From Krasilnikovia cinnamomea (lineage in GTDB: Bacteria > Actinomycetota > Actinomycetes > Mycobacteriales > Micromonosporaceae), in the NCBI RefSeq assembly GCF_004217545.1, contig NZ_SHKY01000001.1:5952001-6016000 (forward strand): DNA of 64,000 nt, written 5' to 3'. The position numbers and the translations under genes are program-made. Shown one piece after another: positions 18,401 to 27,600 of the stretch (positions are counted from its first letter, which is position 1; the number at the start of each line of letters is the position of its first letter). The notes under the pieces were generated by a model. It saw only the letters and a list, made by a program, of their open reading frames with translations. It did not search any database and had not been told where the DNA came from.

Positions 18401-19420
18401 TTCGAGCTGCGGCTCGGCGACTCGATGGAGTCCGAGGTGGGCTCCCGCAAGGCCGCGCTGGTGCCCAACCAGCCGGGACGCGGCATGACGTCGCAGGCCA
18501 TGCACTTCCTCAGCGCCCTACCCAGGGTGGACGGCAGCGCCGCCGTCGGCGACCTCGCGGAGGCGACCAAGGCCATCGTCGAGGAGGTCGGCACGTTCTG
18601 GCGCGGCCCGGTCGCCCCGCCCGTGCGCCTGCTGCCGACCCGGCTGCCGGTCGAACAGCTCGCCGAGCCCGAGCCGCCCTTCCGGGTGTGCGTGGGCCTG
18701 GACGAGCAGCGCCTCGCCCCGGTCTGGCACGACTTCATGACCACCCCGCACCTGATCGTGATGGGCGACAACGAGACCGGCAAGACGAACATCCTGCGGC
18801 TGGTACTGCGCGCCGTCGCCCGCCGGTACAGCCCGGCCGAGGCCAAGGTGGTCATCGGCGACTCGCGGCGCGACCTGGACCACGCGCTCACCGCCGACTA
18901 CCAGGTCGGCTACGGCATCACCGCAGACGCGCTGGCGACCCTGGCCGGTCAGACGTCCGTGTCGATGAACCGGCGCGTGCCGGGCCAGGACATCTCGTCG
19001 GACCGGCTGCGCCGCCGCGACTGGTGGCAGGGACCGGAACTGTTCGTCGTGGTGGACGACTACGAGCTGCTCAGTGGTGGCCCCGGCACGGGTTCCGTCC
19101 TGGATCCGCTGCTGCCGCTGCTCGCCCAGGGGGCGCACATCGGCCTGCACGTGGTCGTCGCGCGCAGCACCTCCGGCGCGATGCGGGCCATGATGGATCC
19201 GGTGCTGCGCCGGCTGTGGGAGCTGGGCACACCGGCGATGCTGCTGTCGTATCCGAAGGAGGAGGGCCGGTTCCTCGGCGAGGCGGCCCCGCGCAAACTC
19301 CCGCCCGGCAGGGCACAGCTCGTCACCCGGAGAAGCGTCCAGTTGATTCAGACACCGGTCGTGGATGCGGCCGGGTCGGGGCAGCCCTTACTTCTCGGCG
19401 GGCCTGGGGGTGTGGTGTGA
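15416..19420 (+). CDS. eccC: Type VII secretion ATPase EccC (fused EccCa/EccCb type)
   Basis: This 1,334-residue FtsK/SpoIIIE-family protein has two N-terminal membrane segments (about residues 40-85, MMVVPMGLGM... and SLMGGVMAAG), a cytosolic stalk, then three ATPase modules with P-loops GATGSGKS (from G473), GAPQSGKS (from G835) and GDNETGKT (from G1117). LLVVVDEFSELL is the Walker B of the first module. This is the motor that binds WXG100 substrates and drives export through the membrane complex. Length and three-domain layout match single-chain EccC proteins. It overlaps the substrate gene upstream (ATGA) and EccD downstream (GTGA), so the machine genes form one operon. Identification is very secure. 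Confidence 0.97.
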   Translation: MSTVTVKRLPRAGGPELPSGEVELQEPPVMDEPSPLDIRSFMMVVPMGLGMGAMMAMFGLFNRSPAMSLMGGVMAAGMISMGVVQIGRAAGERKRKMKAERRDFLRYIAQLRKKAREAADQQRRAVCWDNPEPGWLWSIAMGSRLWERRASHDDFARVRIGLGRQDAAISYLPPSTKPIEDLEPLSSISLRRFTETYRTVSGIPVTVGLRSFTSIELAGDLEAARGLVRAVLAQLATFHAPDELRMAVLAAEGDEWEWLKWLPHNAHPTDADAAGPVRLFARDHDELMELLGPEVTDRGDHDKTARPGVVEPFTVVVADRAEIPDGSRLLGAGLRNVVLLDVTGDLPGGPKVLRLTLEQDRVEFPTADSAGAARRDELGPPEVRALARLLAPKRTSGTLEVVDEPLESDFELTTLLGIKDAYHFDVSALWRPRQAQRARMQVPIGVTEGGEVVELDLKESAQGGMGPHGLLIGATGSGKSELLRTLVCALAATHSSEILNLVLVDFKGGATFLGMDRLPHTSAVITNLADELPLVDRMQDALNGEMTRRQELLRASGYASLFDYEKARSGGAQLAPFPVLLVVVDEFSELLSSKPEFMDLFVSIGRLGRSLGVHLLLASQRLDEGRINRVEGHLSYRIALRTFSSMESRAVIGVGQAYELPSEPGNGYLKIDVSNLVRFKSAYVSGPYLRTGRDPHATHEQRRTFDVVPFTTRTVLASQTAGADGAAAGEVVEGPEPDDDADGDPRLVDVLVDRLVGSGPPARQVWLPPLAEAPTLDALLPSLVPDAVFGMSVGSAALRGRLRVPVGVVDRPYDQLRELLVADLSAADGHVGIAGAPQSGKSTLVRTLVLALALTHTPQEVQFYGLDFGGGGIMSIVGLPHVGSIATRMERDRVVRTVEEVRQVMEHREAVFAERGFDSIGSYLAARARGEVQDPHGHVFLLVDGWFTMKQDFSELEGRFGELAARGLSFGIHVVVTATRWSEIRTWLRDLLGTKFELRLGDSMESEVGSRKAALVPNQPGRGMTSQAMHFLSALPRVDGSAAVGDLAEATKAIVEEVGTFWRGPVAPPVRLLPTRLPVEQLAEPEPPFRVCVGLDEQRLAPVWHDFMTTPHLIVMGDNETGKTNILRLVLRAVARRYSPAEAKVVIGDSRRDLDHALTADYQVGYGITADALATLAGQTSVSMNRRVPGQDISSDRLRRRDWWQGPELFVVVDDYELLSGGPGTGSVLDPLLPLLAQGAHIGLHVVVARSTSGAMRAMMDPVLRRLWELGTPAMLLSYPKEEGRFLGEAAPRKLPPGRAQLVTRRSVQLIQTPVVDAAGSGQPLLLGGPGGVV

Positions 19421-20820
19421 CCAGCGCGCCGAACAGCGACGTGTGCCGCGTCACGGTGGTAGGCCCGGACCGGCGGGTCGATCTCGCGGTGCCGGTGTCG
19501 TCCACCGTGGCCGACCTGTTGCCGGTGCTGCGGGGGCATGCGGCGTCCGGCGACTCCACTGATCCAGGACAGTCCGGCACCTGGGTGCTGCAACGCCTCG
19601 GCGGGCCGCCCTTCGACGCGGCCGGCACTCCGGAGTCGCTGGACTGGCTGGAGGGCGAGGAGCTGTTCCTGCGCCCGGCCGCCGACCCGCTACCGGAGCT
19701 CGACTTCGACGACGTCGCGGACGGCATCGCCACGGTGGTGAATCGGCGGGCCGACCGCTGGCGCCCGGAGTGCCGCCGCTGGCTGTTCCTCACGCTGTCG
19801 GCGGTGGGGCTGGCGGTGCTGGCCGCCGTCCTGACGGATCGGGGACCGCTGGTGGTCGACGCCGCCGCCGGTCTCGCGGTCAGTGTCGGCCTCGCCCTGG
19901 CCGCGGTGCTGGTCGCCCGGGTGCTGGCCGACGGGACACTGTCGCTGCTGCTTGCGATGGCCGCCTGCGGGTACGCGGGGCTCACCGCGGCGAATCTGGC
20001 GGATGGCGTCGGCGACGCGTTCGCGGTGCACCGGGGCGCGCTGGTCGCCGGTGCCGGAGCCGCCGCCGGTGTGGCCCTGGTGCTGCTGGGCTGCCGGCGG
20101 CTGCGGGCGGCGGCCCTGCCGTACCCGCCGCTGGTGGCCGTGCCGGCGATCGCCGCGGCGGTGCTGCTCGTGTCGTGGTTGCAGGTCGCCGTCGGCATGT
20201 CGGGGCCCGGGGCGGCGGGCTCGGCAAGTGCCGTGCTCTTCGCCGTCGTTGTCCTGGCGCCGACGGTTGTGTTGCGGGCCGCCCGGCTGCGCGGGCCGCA
20301 ACTGCCGAAGACCGGCGAGGAACTGCAGTACGACAACCAGCCCCAGCCCGCGCCGGAGCTGTCCACCATGGCCGACCGGGCCGACAACTACCTCAGCGTC
20401 GTGGTGGTCTGCGCCGCCCTGGTGCTGCCGGTCCTGTTGAGGATGATCATGGCGGCGCCGGGCTGGGCCGGCCCGGCCCTGGTGTCGGTGCTCTCCGGCG
20501 CCCTGTTGTTGCGCGCCCGGACGTTCCTCGGGGTGTGGCAGCGGGTCGCGCTGACAGCGGCGGGGAGCGCCGGCTGGATCATGATCATCTTCTGGTTGTC
20601 GCGGGTCGCATCGCCCGGCTGGCGGCTCACCCTGCTGGTCAGCCTCGTGGTCCTGATCGCCGTGCTGGTGACCGCCGCCCTGCGGCCGTGGCCACGCCGC
20701 CTGCTGCCGGTATGGGAGTTCACCGCGACGGTTCTCGACGTGGTCACCGGCCTGGCGATCCTTCCCCTGGTGCTGCAGCTGATCGGCACGTACTCCTGGG
20801 CCCGCGGGCTGTTCGGGTAG
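19417..20820 (+). CDS. eccD: Type VII secretion integral membrane protein EccD
   Basis: This 467-residue protein has a ~90-residue ubiquitin-like N-terminal domain (CRVTVVGPDRRVDLAVP...) followed by about 11 hydrophobic helices, the defining layout of EccD (YukD-like domain plus snm4-type membrane domain). The start is the GTG at 19417, overlapping the EccC stop as GTGA and placing the start exactly before the ubiquitin-like fold. A central cytosolic loop with LPKTGEELQYDNQPQP separates the two helix groups. EccD lines the membrane channel of the ESX translocon. Confidence 0.94.
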   Translation: MTSAPNSDVCRVTVVGPDRRVDLAVPVSSTVADLLPVLRGHAASGDSTDPGQSGTWVLQRLGGPPFDAAGTPESLDWLEGEELFLRPAADPLPELDFDDVADGIATVVNRRADRWRPECRRWLFLTLSAVGLAVLAAVLTDRGPLVVDAAAGLAVSVGLALAAVLVARVLADGTLSLLLAMAACGYAGLTAANLADGVGDAFAVHRGALVAGAGAAAGVALVLLGCRRLRAAALPYPPLVAVPAIAAAVLLVSWLQVAVGMSGPGAAGSASAVLFAVVVLAPTVVLRAARLRGPQLPKTGEELQYDNQPQPAPELSTMADRADNYLSVVVVCAALVLPVLLRMIMAAPGWAGPALVSVLSGALLLRARTFLGVWQRVALTAAGSAGWIMIIFWLSRVASPGWRLTLLVSLVVLIAVLVTAALRPWPRRLLPVWEFTATVLDVVTGLAILPLVLQLIGTYSWARGLFG

Positions 20821-20827
20821 GCCGGCG

Positions 20828-22192
20828 ATGCAGACCCAACGCGACCACGTGCACGCCCACCAGTTCCAGATGGGCCGGATGAGCTGCGCGCTGGTGCTCG
20901 GCGACCCGGACACCGCCGAGCACCCGTCCCGCCGTGCCTGGGTGGGCCTGCTCGTGGGGATCCTCGTGGCGGTCCTGGTCGCCGCTGGCTTCGCCGGGTA
21001 CGGATGGCTCGTGCCCGGCGGCAACAAGCAGTGGAGGGCCGCCGGCGCGATCATCGTCGAGAAGGAGACCGGCACCCGCTACGTCTATCTCGACGGCGTT
21101 CTGCATCCCACGCTGAACCTGACCTCCGCGATGCTCATCCAGGGCAGCCGGTCCAGGATCACCCTGACGTCGCGGAACTCGCTCAAGGGCGTGCCGCACG
21201 GCGCACCCATCGGCCTGCCGGGCGCGCCGCAGGTGCTGCCGACGGCGCAGGACCTGGTCCGCGGCCCCTGGCTGGCCTGCCTCGCCGGATCCGTGCCCGG
21301 CGGCCCGGCGGACGGGGTCGGCATCAACCTGGACCCGGCCGCACCGTTCGCCGCGCTCGCCGGCGACCGGTTCACGCTGGTCGACGGCGCGGACTCCCAC
21401 TACCTGGTCTGGCGTGGCCGCAAACACCGGATCACCGACCAGGTGGTTCCGGTGGCGCTGGGCGCCACCAACGCGGAGCCGGCGCGGGCGCCGGCCAGGT
21501 GGCTCGACACGCTGCCCGACGGCGACCCGATCGGCGTTCCCGAGATCAACGGCACCGGCGACGGCGGCCCGCCGGTCGCCGGTCGCGAGTACCGGGTAGG
21601 CCAGCTTTTCACCCAACCTTCGAGCGGTGCCGAACAGCTGTTCGTGCTGCGGCCCGACGGGCTTACTGCCGTCAGCCGGACCGCGTTCCTGCTGCTGAAG
21701 GCGGGCTCGCGCGGCGACCCGGTGGCGTTGGAGGCAGCCGACGTCGTGGCCGCGCCGCGCTCCGGCGACCGATCGCTGGCCGGCCTGCTCCCGGACCTCG
21801 ACCGCGCGCGGTACGACGAGCCGGGGGACCGGGTGCTGTGCGCCCGCCAGTCTCCGGCAGGGGCGCAGGCCGTCGACACCGCGGTGGTCTTCACCGACCG
21901 GGCGCACAGCGCGCTGCGCGCGGACGGCACGCCGACGGTGCATGCCCGTCCCGGCACCGGCATGGTCGTCCTCCCGGTACCGGTCCCACCGCTGCAGCCC
22001 CTCCGGGACCTGTGCCTCGTCTCGGACGAGGGGGTCCGCTTCCGGCTGCCGGACAACGACACGCTGTCCGCGCTCAGGCTGGCCGGTACCCCGCCGGTGC
22101 CGTTTCCGGCGGAACTGCTCACGACCGTGCCCGAGGGACCGGTCCTGAGCCGCAAGGCCATCGCCACGAACCGAGAAAGGGTGACATCGTGA
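20828..22192 (+). CDS. eccB: Type VII secretion protein EccB
   Basis: This 454-residue protein has a short cytosolic N-terminus starting MQTQRDHVHAHQFQMGRM, typical of EccB. One membrane helix follows at about 37-60, then a large extracytoplasmic domain built of repeated beta units. Residues such as GAIIVEKETGTRYVYLDG and a C-terminal NRERV match the family. It follows EccD by 7 bp and overlaps the next gene as GTGA. EccB is the periplasmic-side component of the ESX core complex. Confidence 0.94.
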   Translation: MQTQRDHVHAHQFQMGRMSCALVLGDPDTAEHPSRRAWVGLLVGILVAVLVAAGFAGYGWLVPGGNKQWRAAGAIIVEKETGTRYVYLDGVLHPTLNLTSAMLIQGSRSRITLTSRNSLKGVPHGAPIGLPGAPQVLPTAQDLVRGPWLACLAGSVPGGPADGVGINLDPAAPFAALAGDRFTLVDGADSHYLVWRGRKHRITDQVVPVALGATNAEPARAPARWLDTLPDGDPIGVPEINGTGDGGPPVAGREYRVGQLFTQPSSGAEQLFVLRPDGLTAVSRTAFLLLKAGSRGDPVALEAADVVAAPRSGDRSLAGLLPDLDRARYDEPGDRVLCARQSPAGAQAVDTAVVFTDRAHSALRADGTPTVHARPGTGMVVLPVPVPPLQPLRDLCLVSDEGVRFRLPDNDTLSALRLAGTPPVPFPAELLTTVPEGPVLSRKAIATNRERVTS

Positions 22193-24633
22193 GATCACCG
22201 CTGAGCCGCCGGGGCCGGTCCGGCACCGTGATGATCGCCCGGCACACGGTCGGCAACGCTCTGGTCCTGCACACCGACGGCCCGATCAGTAAAGAGGCCC
22301 AGTCACTCGCCCTCGGCGTCCAGGAGGACGCGAACAACGACATCGTCGTCCTGGACCTGCACGGCGACATGCCGGTGGGCATCTGGGAGTCGGTGGCCGG
22401 TGCCCTGAATCGGCGCCGCCGCGGCATCCGGCTCGTGGTCTGCGGTCAGCAACAGGAGACCGTCGTCCTGGCCGGACAGTGGCTGTCCGACCGGCTCAAC
22501 CGAACCGTCATCGCGCCGCACGGCCACCTGATCCGCGGTGCTGCCGGCGCCCTGTTCGTGCACGCCGACAAGGCCAGCGGCTGGGTACGGTACCGCCCGG
22601 GCCGGGTTCCGGCCTGGGAAGCGAAGCGGTTCCCGCAACCGGCCTGGGACGGCGCGGCGGCCGAGTTCACGCCGACCAGCTCGGTGCGGGCTGCGGAGCC
22701 GCTGCCCGGCGGCGTGTGGATCCGCGACGCCCGCGACGCCGAGCTGGTCCGGGAGCACTGGCAGTGGCTGGTCACGACGCTGCCCTGCCAGCCGGAGTCG
22801 CTCGCGGTCATCCTCGGCTGCCCCGGAACGTCGGACCTGCCGCTGGACGACATCGCGCGCTTCTGGCGCGGCCTCGACGACGAGAACCGGCAACGCGTCC
22901 GGTTCGTGCACTACGGCCCGGTGCAGGTGCCCCGCGGTGAGGCGCTCGGCCAGGTCCTCGCCGACCTGCTCGGCAGCCCGGTGGTCTGCTTCGGTGGCGT
23001 CCCCGTCGGCACCCCCGAGCAGCCGCAGATGCACACCGTCGGGGCCGACGGCCGCCTCGGCTGGCAGGTCTTCGCGCGCGAGCTCAGCTACACGCCGCGC
23101 AGCCGGCCGGCCGCACCGGCCGCGGTCCCGCAGATGCTGAGCCATCGCGCGCCGCTGGTGCTGGGCGAGCCGATCGCCCCGATGGTCTACTGGTACGCCA
23201 ACGACGCGGTGGTCGAGGTGGTGCAGGCCGGCCTGTGGATGCGTCCCGTGGATCCGCCGAAGGGCGCCGAGGCGGTGCGCGGGGCGACGGCCGATCCGGA
23301 GCGGCACGTGTTCGTCTTCGACGACGCCACGGCAGCCCGTGCCGCCCGCATGCGGGCACTGGCCGAGGACGTCGTCGCCCGGTTGGACCCGGCGACCAGG
23401 CAGCGCAGCGTCCTGGTACCGGCGTCCACCCTGGCCGCCGCCGCGCCGATCACGGCCCCGTCGGTCGCGTCGGGCGTCGTGCAGCCCGGGCCGGTCGAGG
23501 CCGCCCCGACCGTCCCGGCCCCATGCGACGCTCCGGCCCTGGTGGCTGTCCCCGCCCCGGTCGGCGGGCAGGCGCCGCCGGCCACCGTGATCAGCGTTCT
23601 GCCGACCGCGGAGGCGGTCGCCCTGCCCGCCTGGCGGACGTCGTCGGTGTTGGTGCCGGAAGCTCCCGAACGGCCCGCCACGCCCCCGGCACTGCCGGAG
23701 CCGGGCCAGCCGCAGACATCCCGGGACACCGCCGAGCCGGCGCCGCTGTCGGCCGCCCCGACAGCACCGCGACCGTCCGAGGCGACGCCCGCGCGGCCCG
23801 TACCCGATCCGAAGCCCACTCGGCGAGCCCGCTACCAGCCGGTCCCCGAAGCCGCCGCCTGCGCGCTGATCTCCGGACGCGCCCTCGACGAGGAACGGAG
23901 CTGGTTGCGGCGCTCGTTGAGCCGCGAGTTCGACGCCGTGGCCAGCTCCATCTCCCGGATCCTGTCCGAACAGCCGGGACTGCAGGGCGATACCGCGAAG
24001 TCGGCGGCGGAGATCCTCAGCGACTCGGTGGCCGTACGGCTGTATCTGTCTTCTCGTGGCGCGGCGATCGACGACGCCCTCCGATCGGCACGCAAGGGTC
24101 CGCACGTGCCGTTCGCGCGGTGCGTGGCGGCCGGGCTGAGCCGGCTACCGTCGCACCGGGGGGCCACCGTCTACACCGCGGCCCCGTCGCCCGAGCAGTG
24201 GGAGCTGCTCGCGCGCAGCCGCCTGCTCACCGAGTGGGGGTTCACGACCGCCCTGACCGCGCCGTCGGCGGACCTGACCGGTGCGGTCGACGTGCTGGTC
24301 TGGTCGATGACGGCACGGCGTACCCGGCTGCTCGAACCCGACGGCGACGAGCAGGTCGACAACCGGGTGCTGTTCGTCCCCGGCACCAGCTTCAAGGTGC
24401 TCGACGTGGTGGAGCCGGGCCCGGCGGGCGAGCGGGGTCAGGTGCTCATCCGGGAGTTGTCCGCCAATGAGATCGACGCCGACGGCCGGGTGGATCGGGA
24501 TCGGGTGTCGTTCGACGAGCTCGCCACCGCGTCGCTGCGTCGCTGCGTCGAACGCTGGGCCGACACGCAGCCACAGTCGCGGGTCGGTCCGGCGGCGCGG
24601 GGCCGCTTCGGTGCCTTGCCCGGCCTGGCCTGA
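22189..24633 (+). CDS. ESX operon protein with C-terminal ADP-ribosyltransferase-like (probably inactive) domain
   Basis: This 814-residue soluble protein starts at the GTG at 22189, overlapping the EccB stop. Residues ~15-420 form alpha/beta modules (VVLDLHGDMPVG, LVVCGQQQETVVLAGQWLSDRL) that I cannot assign; ~420-545 is a Pro/Ala linker. The C-terminal ~220 residues follow an ART-fold order: SRGAAIDDAL, then RGATVYTA (R657), a central EWGFTTALTA in the place of the STS strand, and NRVLFVPGTSFKVLDV ahead of a final strand LIREL. In active ARTs this last strand begins with an E-x-E immediately before VLF; here the residues are D724-N725-R726, so the catalytic Glu appears lost. Inference: a structural or NAD-sensing cytosolic component of this ESX system. 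No EccE-like membrane segments occur. Fold assignment rests on motif order only. Confidence 0.75.
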   Translation: MRSPLSRRGRSGTVMIARHTVGNALVLHTDGPISKEAQSLALGVQEDANNDIVVLDLHGDMPVGIWESVAGALNRRRRGIRLVVCGQQQETVVLAGQWLSDRLNRTVIAPHGHLIRGAAGALFVHADKASGWVRYRPGRVPAWEAKRFPQPAWDGAAAEFTPTSSVRAAEPLPGGVWIRDARDAELVREHWQWLVTTLPCQPESLAVILGCPGTSDLPLDDIARFWRGLDDENRQRVRFVHYGPVQVPRGEALGQVLADLLGSPVVCFGGVPVGTPEQPQMHTVGADGRLGWQVFARELSYTPRSRPAAPAAVPQMLSHRAPLVLGEPIAPMVYWYANDAVVEVVQAGLWMRPVDPPKGAEAVRGATADPERHVFVFDDATAARAARMRALAEDVVARLDPATRQRSVLVPASTLAAAAPITAPSVASGVVQPGPVEAAPTVPAPCDAPALVAVPAPVGGQAPPATVISVLPTAEAVALPAWRTSSVLVPEAPERPATPPALPEPGQPQTSRDTAEPAPLSAAPTAPRPSEATPARPVPDPKPTRRARYQPVPEAAACALISGRALDEERSWLRRSLSREFDAVASSISRILSEQPGLQGDTAKSAAEILSDSVAVRLYLSSRGAAIDDALRSARKGPHVPFARCVAAGLSRLPSHRGATVYTAAPSPEQWELLARSRLLTEWGFTTALTAPSADLTGAVDVLVWSMTARRTRLLEPDGDEQVDNRVLFVPGTSFKVLDVVEPGPAGERGQVLIRELSANEIDADGRVDRDRVSFDELATASLRRCVERWADTQPQSRVGPAARGRFGALPGLA

Positions 24634-24670
24634 ATCCGGTGCACAGACCGGCGAACAGAGAGGTGTCAGG

Positions 24671-27600
24671 ATGAACCGGCAGGTGCTGGTGGTGGCAGGC
24701 GGCCGGCCCGGCGCCTACCCGACGATCGCCGCGGCGCTGGCGCGGGCCACGGAGGGTGCCACCATCGCCGTGCACCAGGGGCGGTACGAGGAGAATCTGG
24801 TCCTGACCCAGCGCGTGACGATCAGCGCGGCGGACGGCCCCGGCACGGTGCTGGTGCACGCCGGTGCGGGCAGCGTCTGCGTCGTCAACGGAGCGGGCGC
24901 GCAGCTGCGCGGGCTCACCCTGTCCTGCGACGACGACCAGCTGGCCGCGGTCGACGTGCACCACGGCGAGGTGGCGCTCGACGACTGCCGGGTGCTCGGC
25001 GCCTCGTGGGCGACCCTGCTGTCCCGGCTGGACGGCTCGCTGGCGATGCGGGGCTGCGAGGTGAGCAACCGGGCCGGGGCGGGGATCGTGGTGACCTCCG
25101 CCCGGCCCAGCACCGTCGAGGACACGGTGATCAGCGAGGTGGCCTCGTCCGCCGTGGTGGTCACCGAGTCCGGCACGCTGACGCTGCGCCGCTGCGAGTT
25201 GCGTCAGGTCACCGGCAACGGGATCTGCGTCAACGGCCACGGTACGTGCGTACTGGAGCACTGCGAGATCGTGGCGGCCGCAAAGCCCGCGATCGTGGTC
25301 GAGCAGCACGGCGCGGCCCGGATCAGCCGGCTCCGGGTGCGCGACAGCGCCAACGTCGACCTGTACCTGCGCGGCGACGGGACGGTGTCGATCACCGATT
25401 CGACCTTCACCGGTGCCGCCGTGCAGTCGGCGCACCTCGCCGAGGGGTGCGCCGCGGTGTTCCGGCAATGCACGTTCAGCGGCGTCAAGCACACCGGTGT
25501 ACAGGTGACCGGCGGCGCCGCCCCCCGATTCGTGGACTGCACGGTCGTCGACAGCCCGATCGGCGTACGGGTCGACGGCGCGGGAATGCCGACATTCGAG
25601 GGCCTGACCGTACGCGGCACCTCCGAGCACGTCGCAGTGGTGGCCGGCGCTTCGACGGTGGCGTTCGCCCGGCTGCGGGTCGAGACCGGCAACGGGGCCG
25701 GGGTCGTCGCGGGCGAAGGCAGCCAGGTGGACTTCGCCGACGTGGAGCTGGACCTGGTGGGCGCGGTAGCGGTGGAGGTCGACGGCGGGGCTCAGGCGAC
25801 GTTCAGCGACGCCCGGATCACCACCACACAGCAGCCGGCCGTCAGCGTACGCGGCGGTTCCCGCGTGACGCTGGGCTCGGTGCTGCTGCGCGGGGGCGGC
25901 CTGGTGGTCGGCGACGGTGTCGAGGCGGTGGTCCGCGACAGCGAGGTCGTCGGCGCCGTAGGCGACGGGATGCGGGTCGCCGCCGGTGGCGCGCTGAGCG
26001 CCACCCGGTGCCGGGTGCGGGACTCCGGCGGCCACGGCGTCGGCATCGAGCCCGGGGGCCGGGCGACCATGACGGAGTGTGAGGTGCTGGGCAGTGGCGG
26101 GGACGGGGTGCATGCCGACACCGCGGAGCCGGTCCGGCTGACCCGGTGCGTGGTGCAGGGTAGCGCCGGCGTGCCGGTGTTCCGGCCCGACCAGCACCAG
26201 GTCACCGTCGAGGACCTGACGACCGGGGCGCGTCGCGAGCAACAGGCGGGACACCGGGCGGCGGTCGCCTTGCCGCCCGACTCGGGCGGTGACAGTGCGG
26301 CCGCCGGCGACGAGCACAACGAGGAGCTGGCGCCGGGGATGGAACTGACCGGGCCGCTGGCCGAGCTGGACGTCCTGATCGGACTAGACGGGGTCAAGAA
26401 GGAGGTCAAGGGCCTGATCAACCTGATCCGGATGTCGCAGCTGCGCCAGCAGATGGGACTGCCGATGCCGCCGATGAGCCGGCATCTGGTCTTCGCCGGG
26501 CCGCCGGGCACCGGCAAGACGACGGTGGCGCGGCTCTACGGTGCGGTCCTCGCCGAGTTGGGCATCCTCGAGAAGGGCCACATGATCGAGGCGGCCCGCG
26601 CCGACCTGGTCGGCCAGTACATCGGCTCCACCGCGATCAAGACCACCGAGCTGGTCACCAGAGCGATGGGGGGTGTGCTCTTCGTGGACGAGGCGTACAC
26701 CCTCACTGCCGGGTCCGGTGGTTCGGGGCCGGACTTCGGTCAGGAGGCCATCGACGCGCTGATGAAGATGATGGAGGATCATCGCGACGAGCTGGTCGTG
26801 ATCGTGGCGGGATACTCCGAGCTGATGGAGCAGTTCCTGCAGTCCAACCCGGGCCTCGCGTCACGGTTCACCCGGACGATCGAGTTCCCCAACTACCGCG
26901 TCGACGAACTGGTCACCATTGCCACGAACCTGTGCCGCAAGCACTACTACGAGCTGACCGATGAGGCGGTGGAGTCGCTCACCGCGTACTTCGAGCGGGT
27001 GCCGAAGGGGCCGACCTTCGGCAACGGGCGCGTGGCCCGCAAGCTGTTCGAGTCCATGGTGAGCAACCAGGCATCCCGCCTCGCGGCGGCGCCGCCGGCG
27101 CGGGACAGTGAGCTCAACCGGCTCACCGCGGCCGACCTGCTGCCGGAGCTGGCCCAGCTGGCGCAGGCGACGGATGAGCCCCCGCAACTGGACGCGGTCC
27201 TCGACCCGCACGCGGCGCTGCAGGCCAGCCGCGCCTGGCGGCGGATCAGCGACCTGGTCGGCCTCCATCCGGCCAGGCAGGCGCTGGTCGGGGCGGTGCT
27301 GCAAGTCGCCGCGGCGAGGGGCGCCGGGCAGCACGTGGGCCGGCAGGCGAACGCCGTCATTGCCGGCGCGCGCGGCAGCGGCCGCAGCGAACTTGCCAGA
27401 CTGTACGGCCAGGCGCTGTCCGAGCTGCGGCTGGTTACGGTCGGTCACCTGGTGCGTGTCTCATCCGCTGGCGGCCTGGCGGCGCAGTGGCCGGGGCAAG
27501 CCCGCACCCTGGTGGCCGAGGTGCTGCGCGAGGCGGCCGGTGGCACCCTGGTGATCGAGTGGGGTGGCGGCGACGACGGTTTCCAGGCCGAGGTGGCCGA

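Noticed and set aside
12677..18505. A 1,942-codon open frame on the minus strand opposite the ESX substrate and EccC
   Set aside because: It mirrors the codon pattern of two well-supported plus-strand genes, has no domain logic and no ribosome-binding site; such antisense frames are expected in high-GC coding DNA.
22189..24633. Assignment of the 814-residue ESX operon protein as EccE
   Set aside because: EccE has N-terminal membrane helices; this protein has none and instead ends in an ART-like fold.
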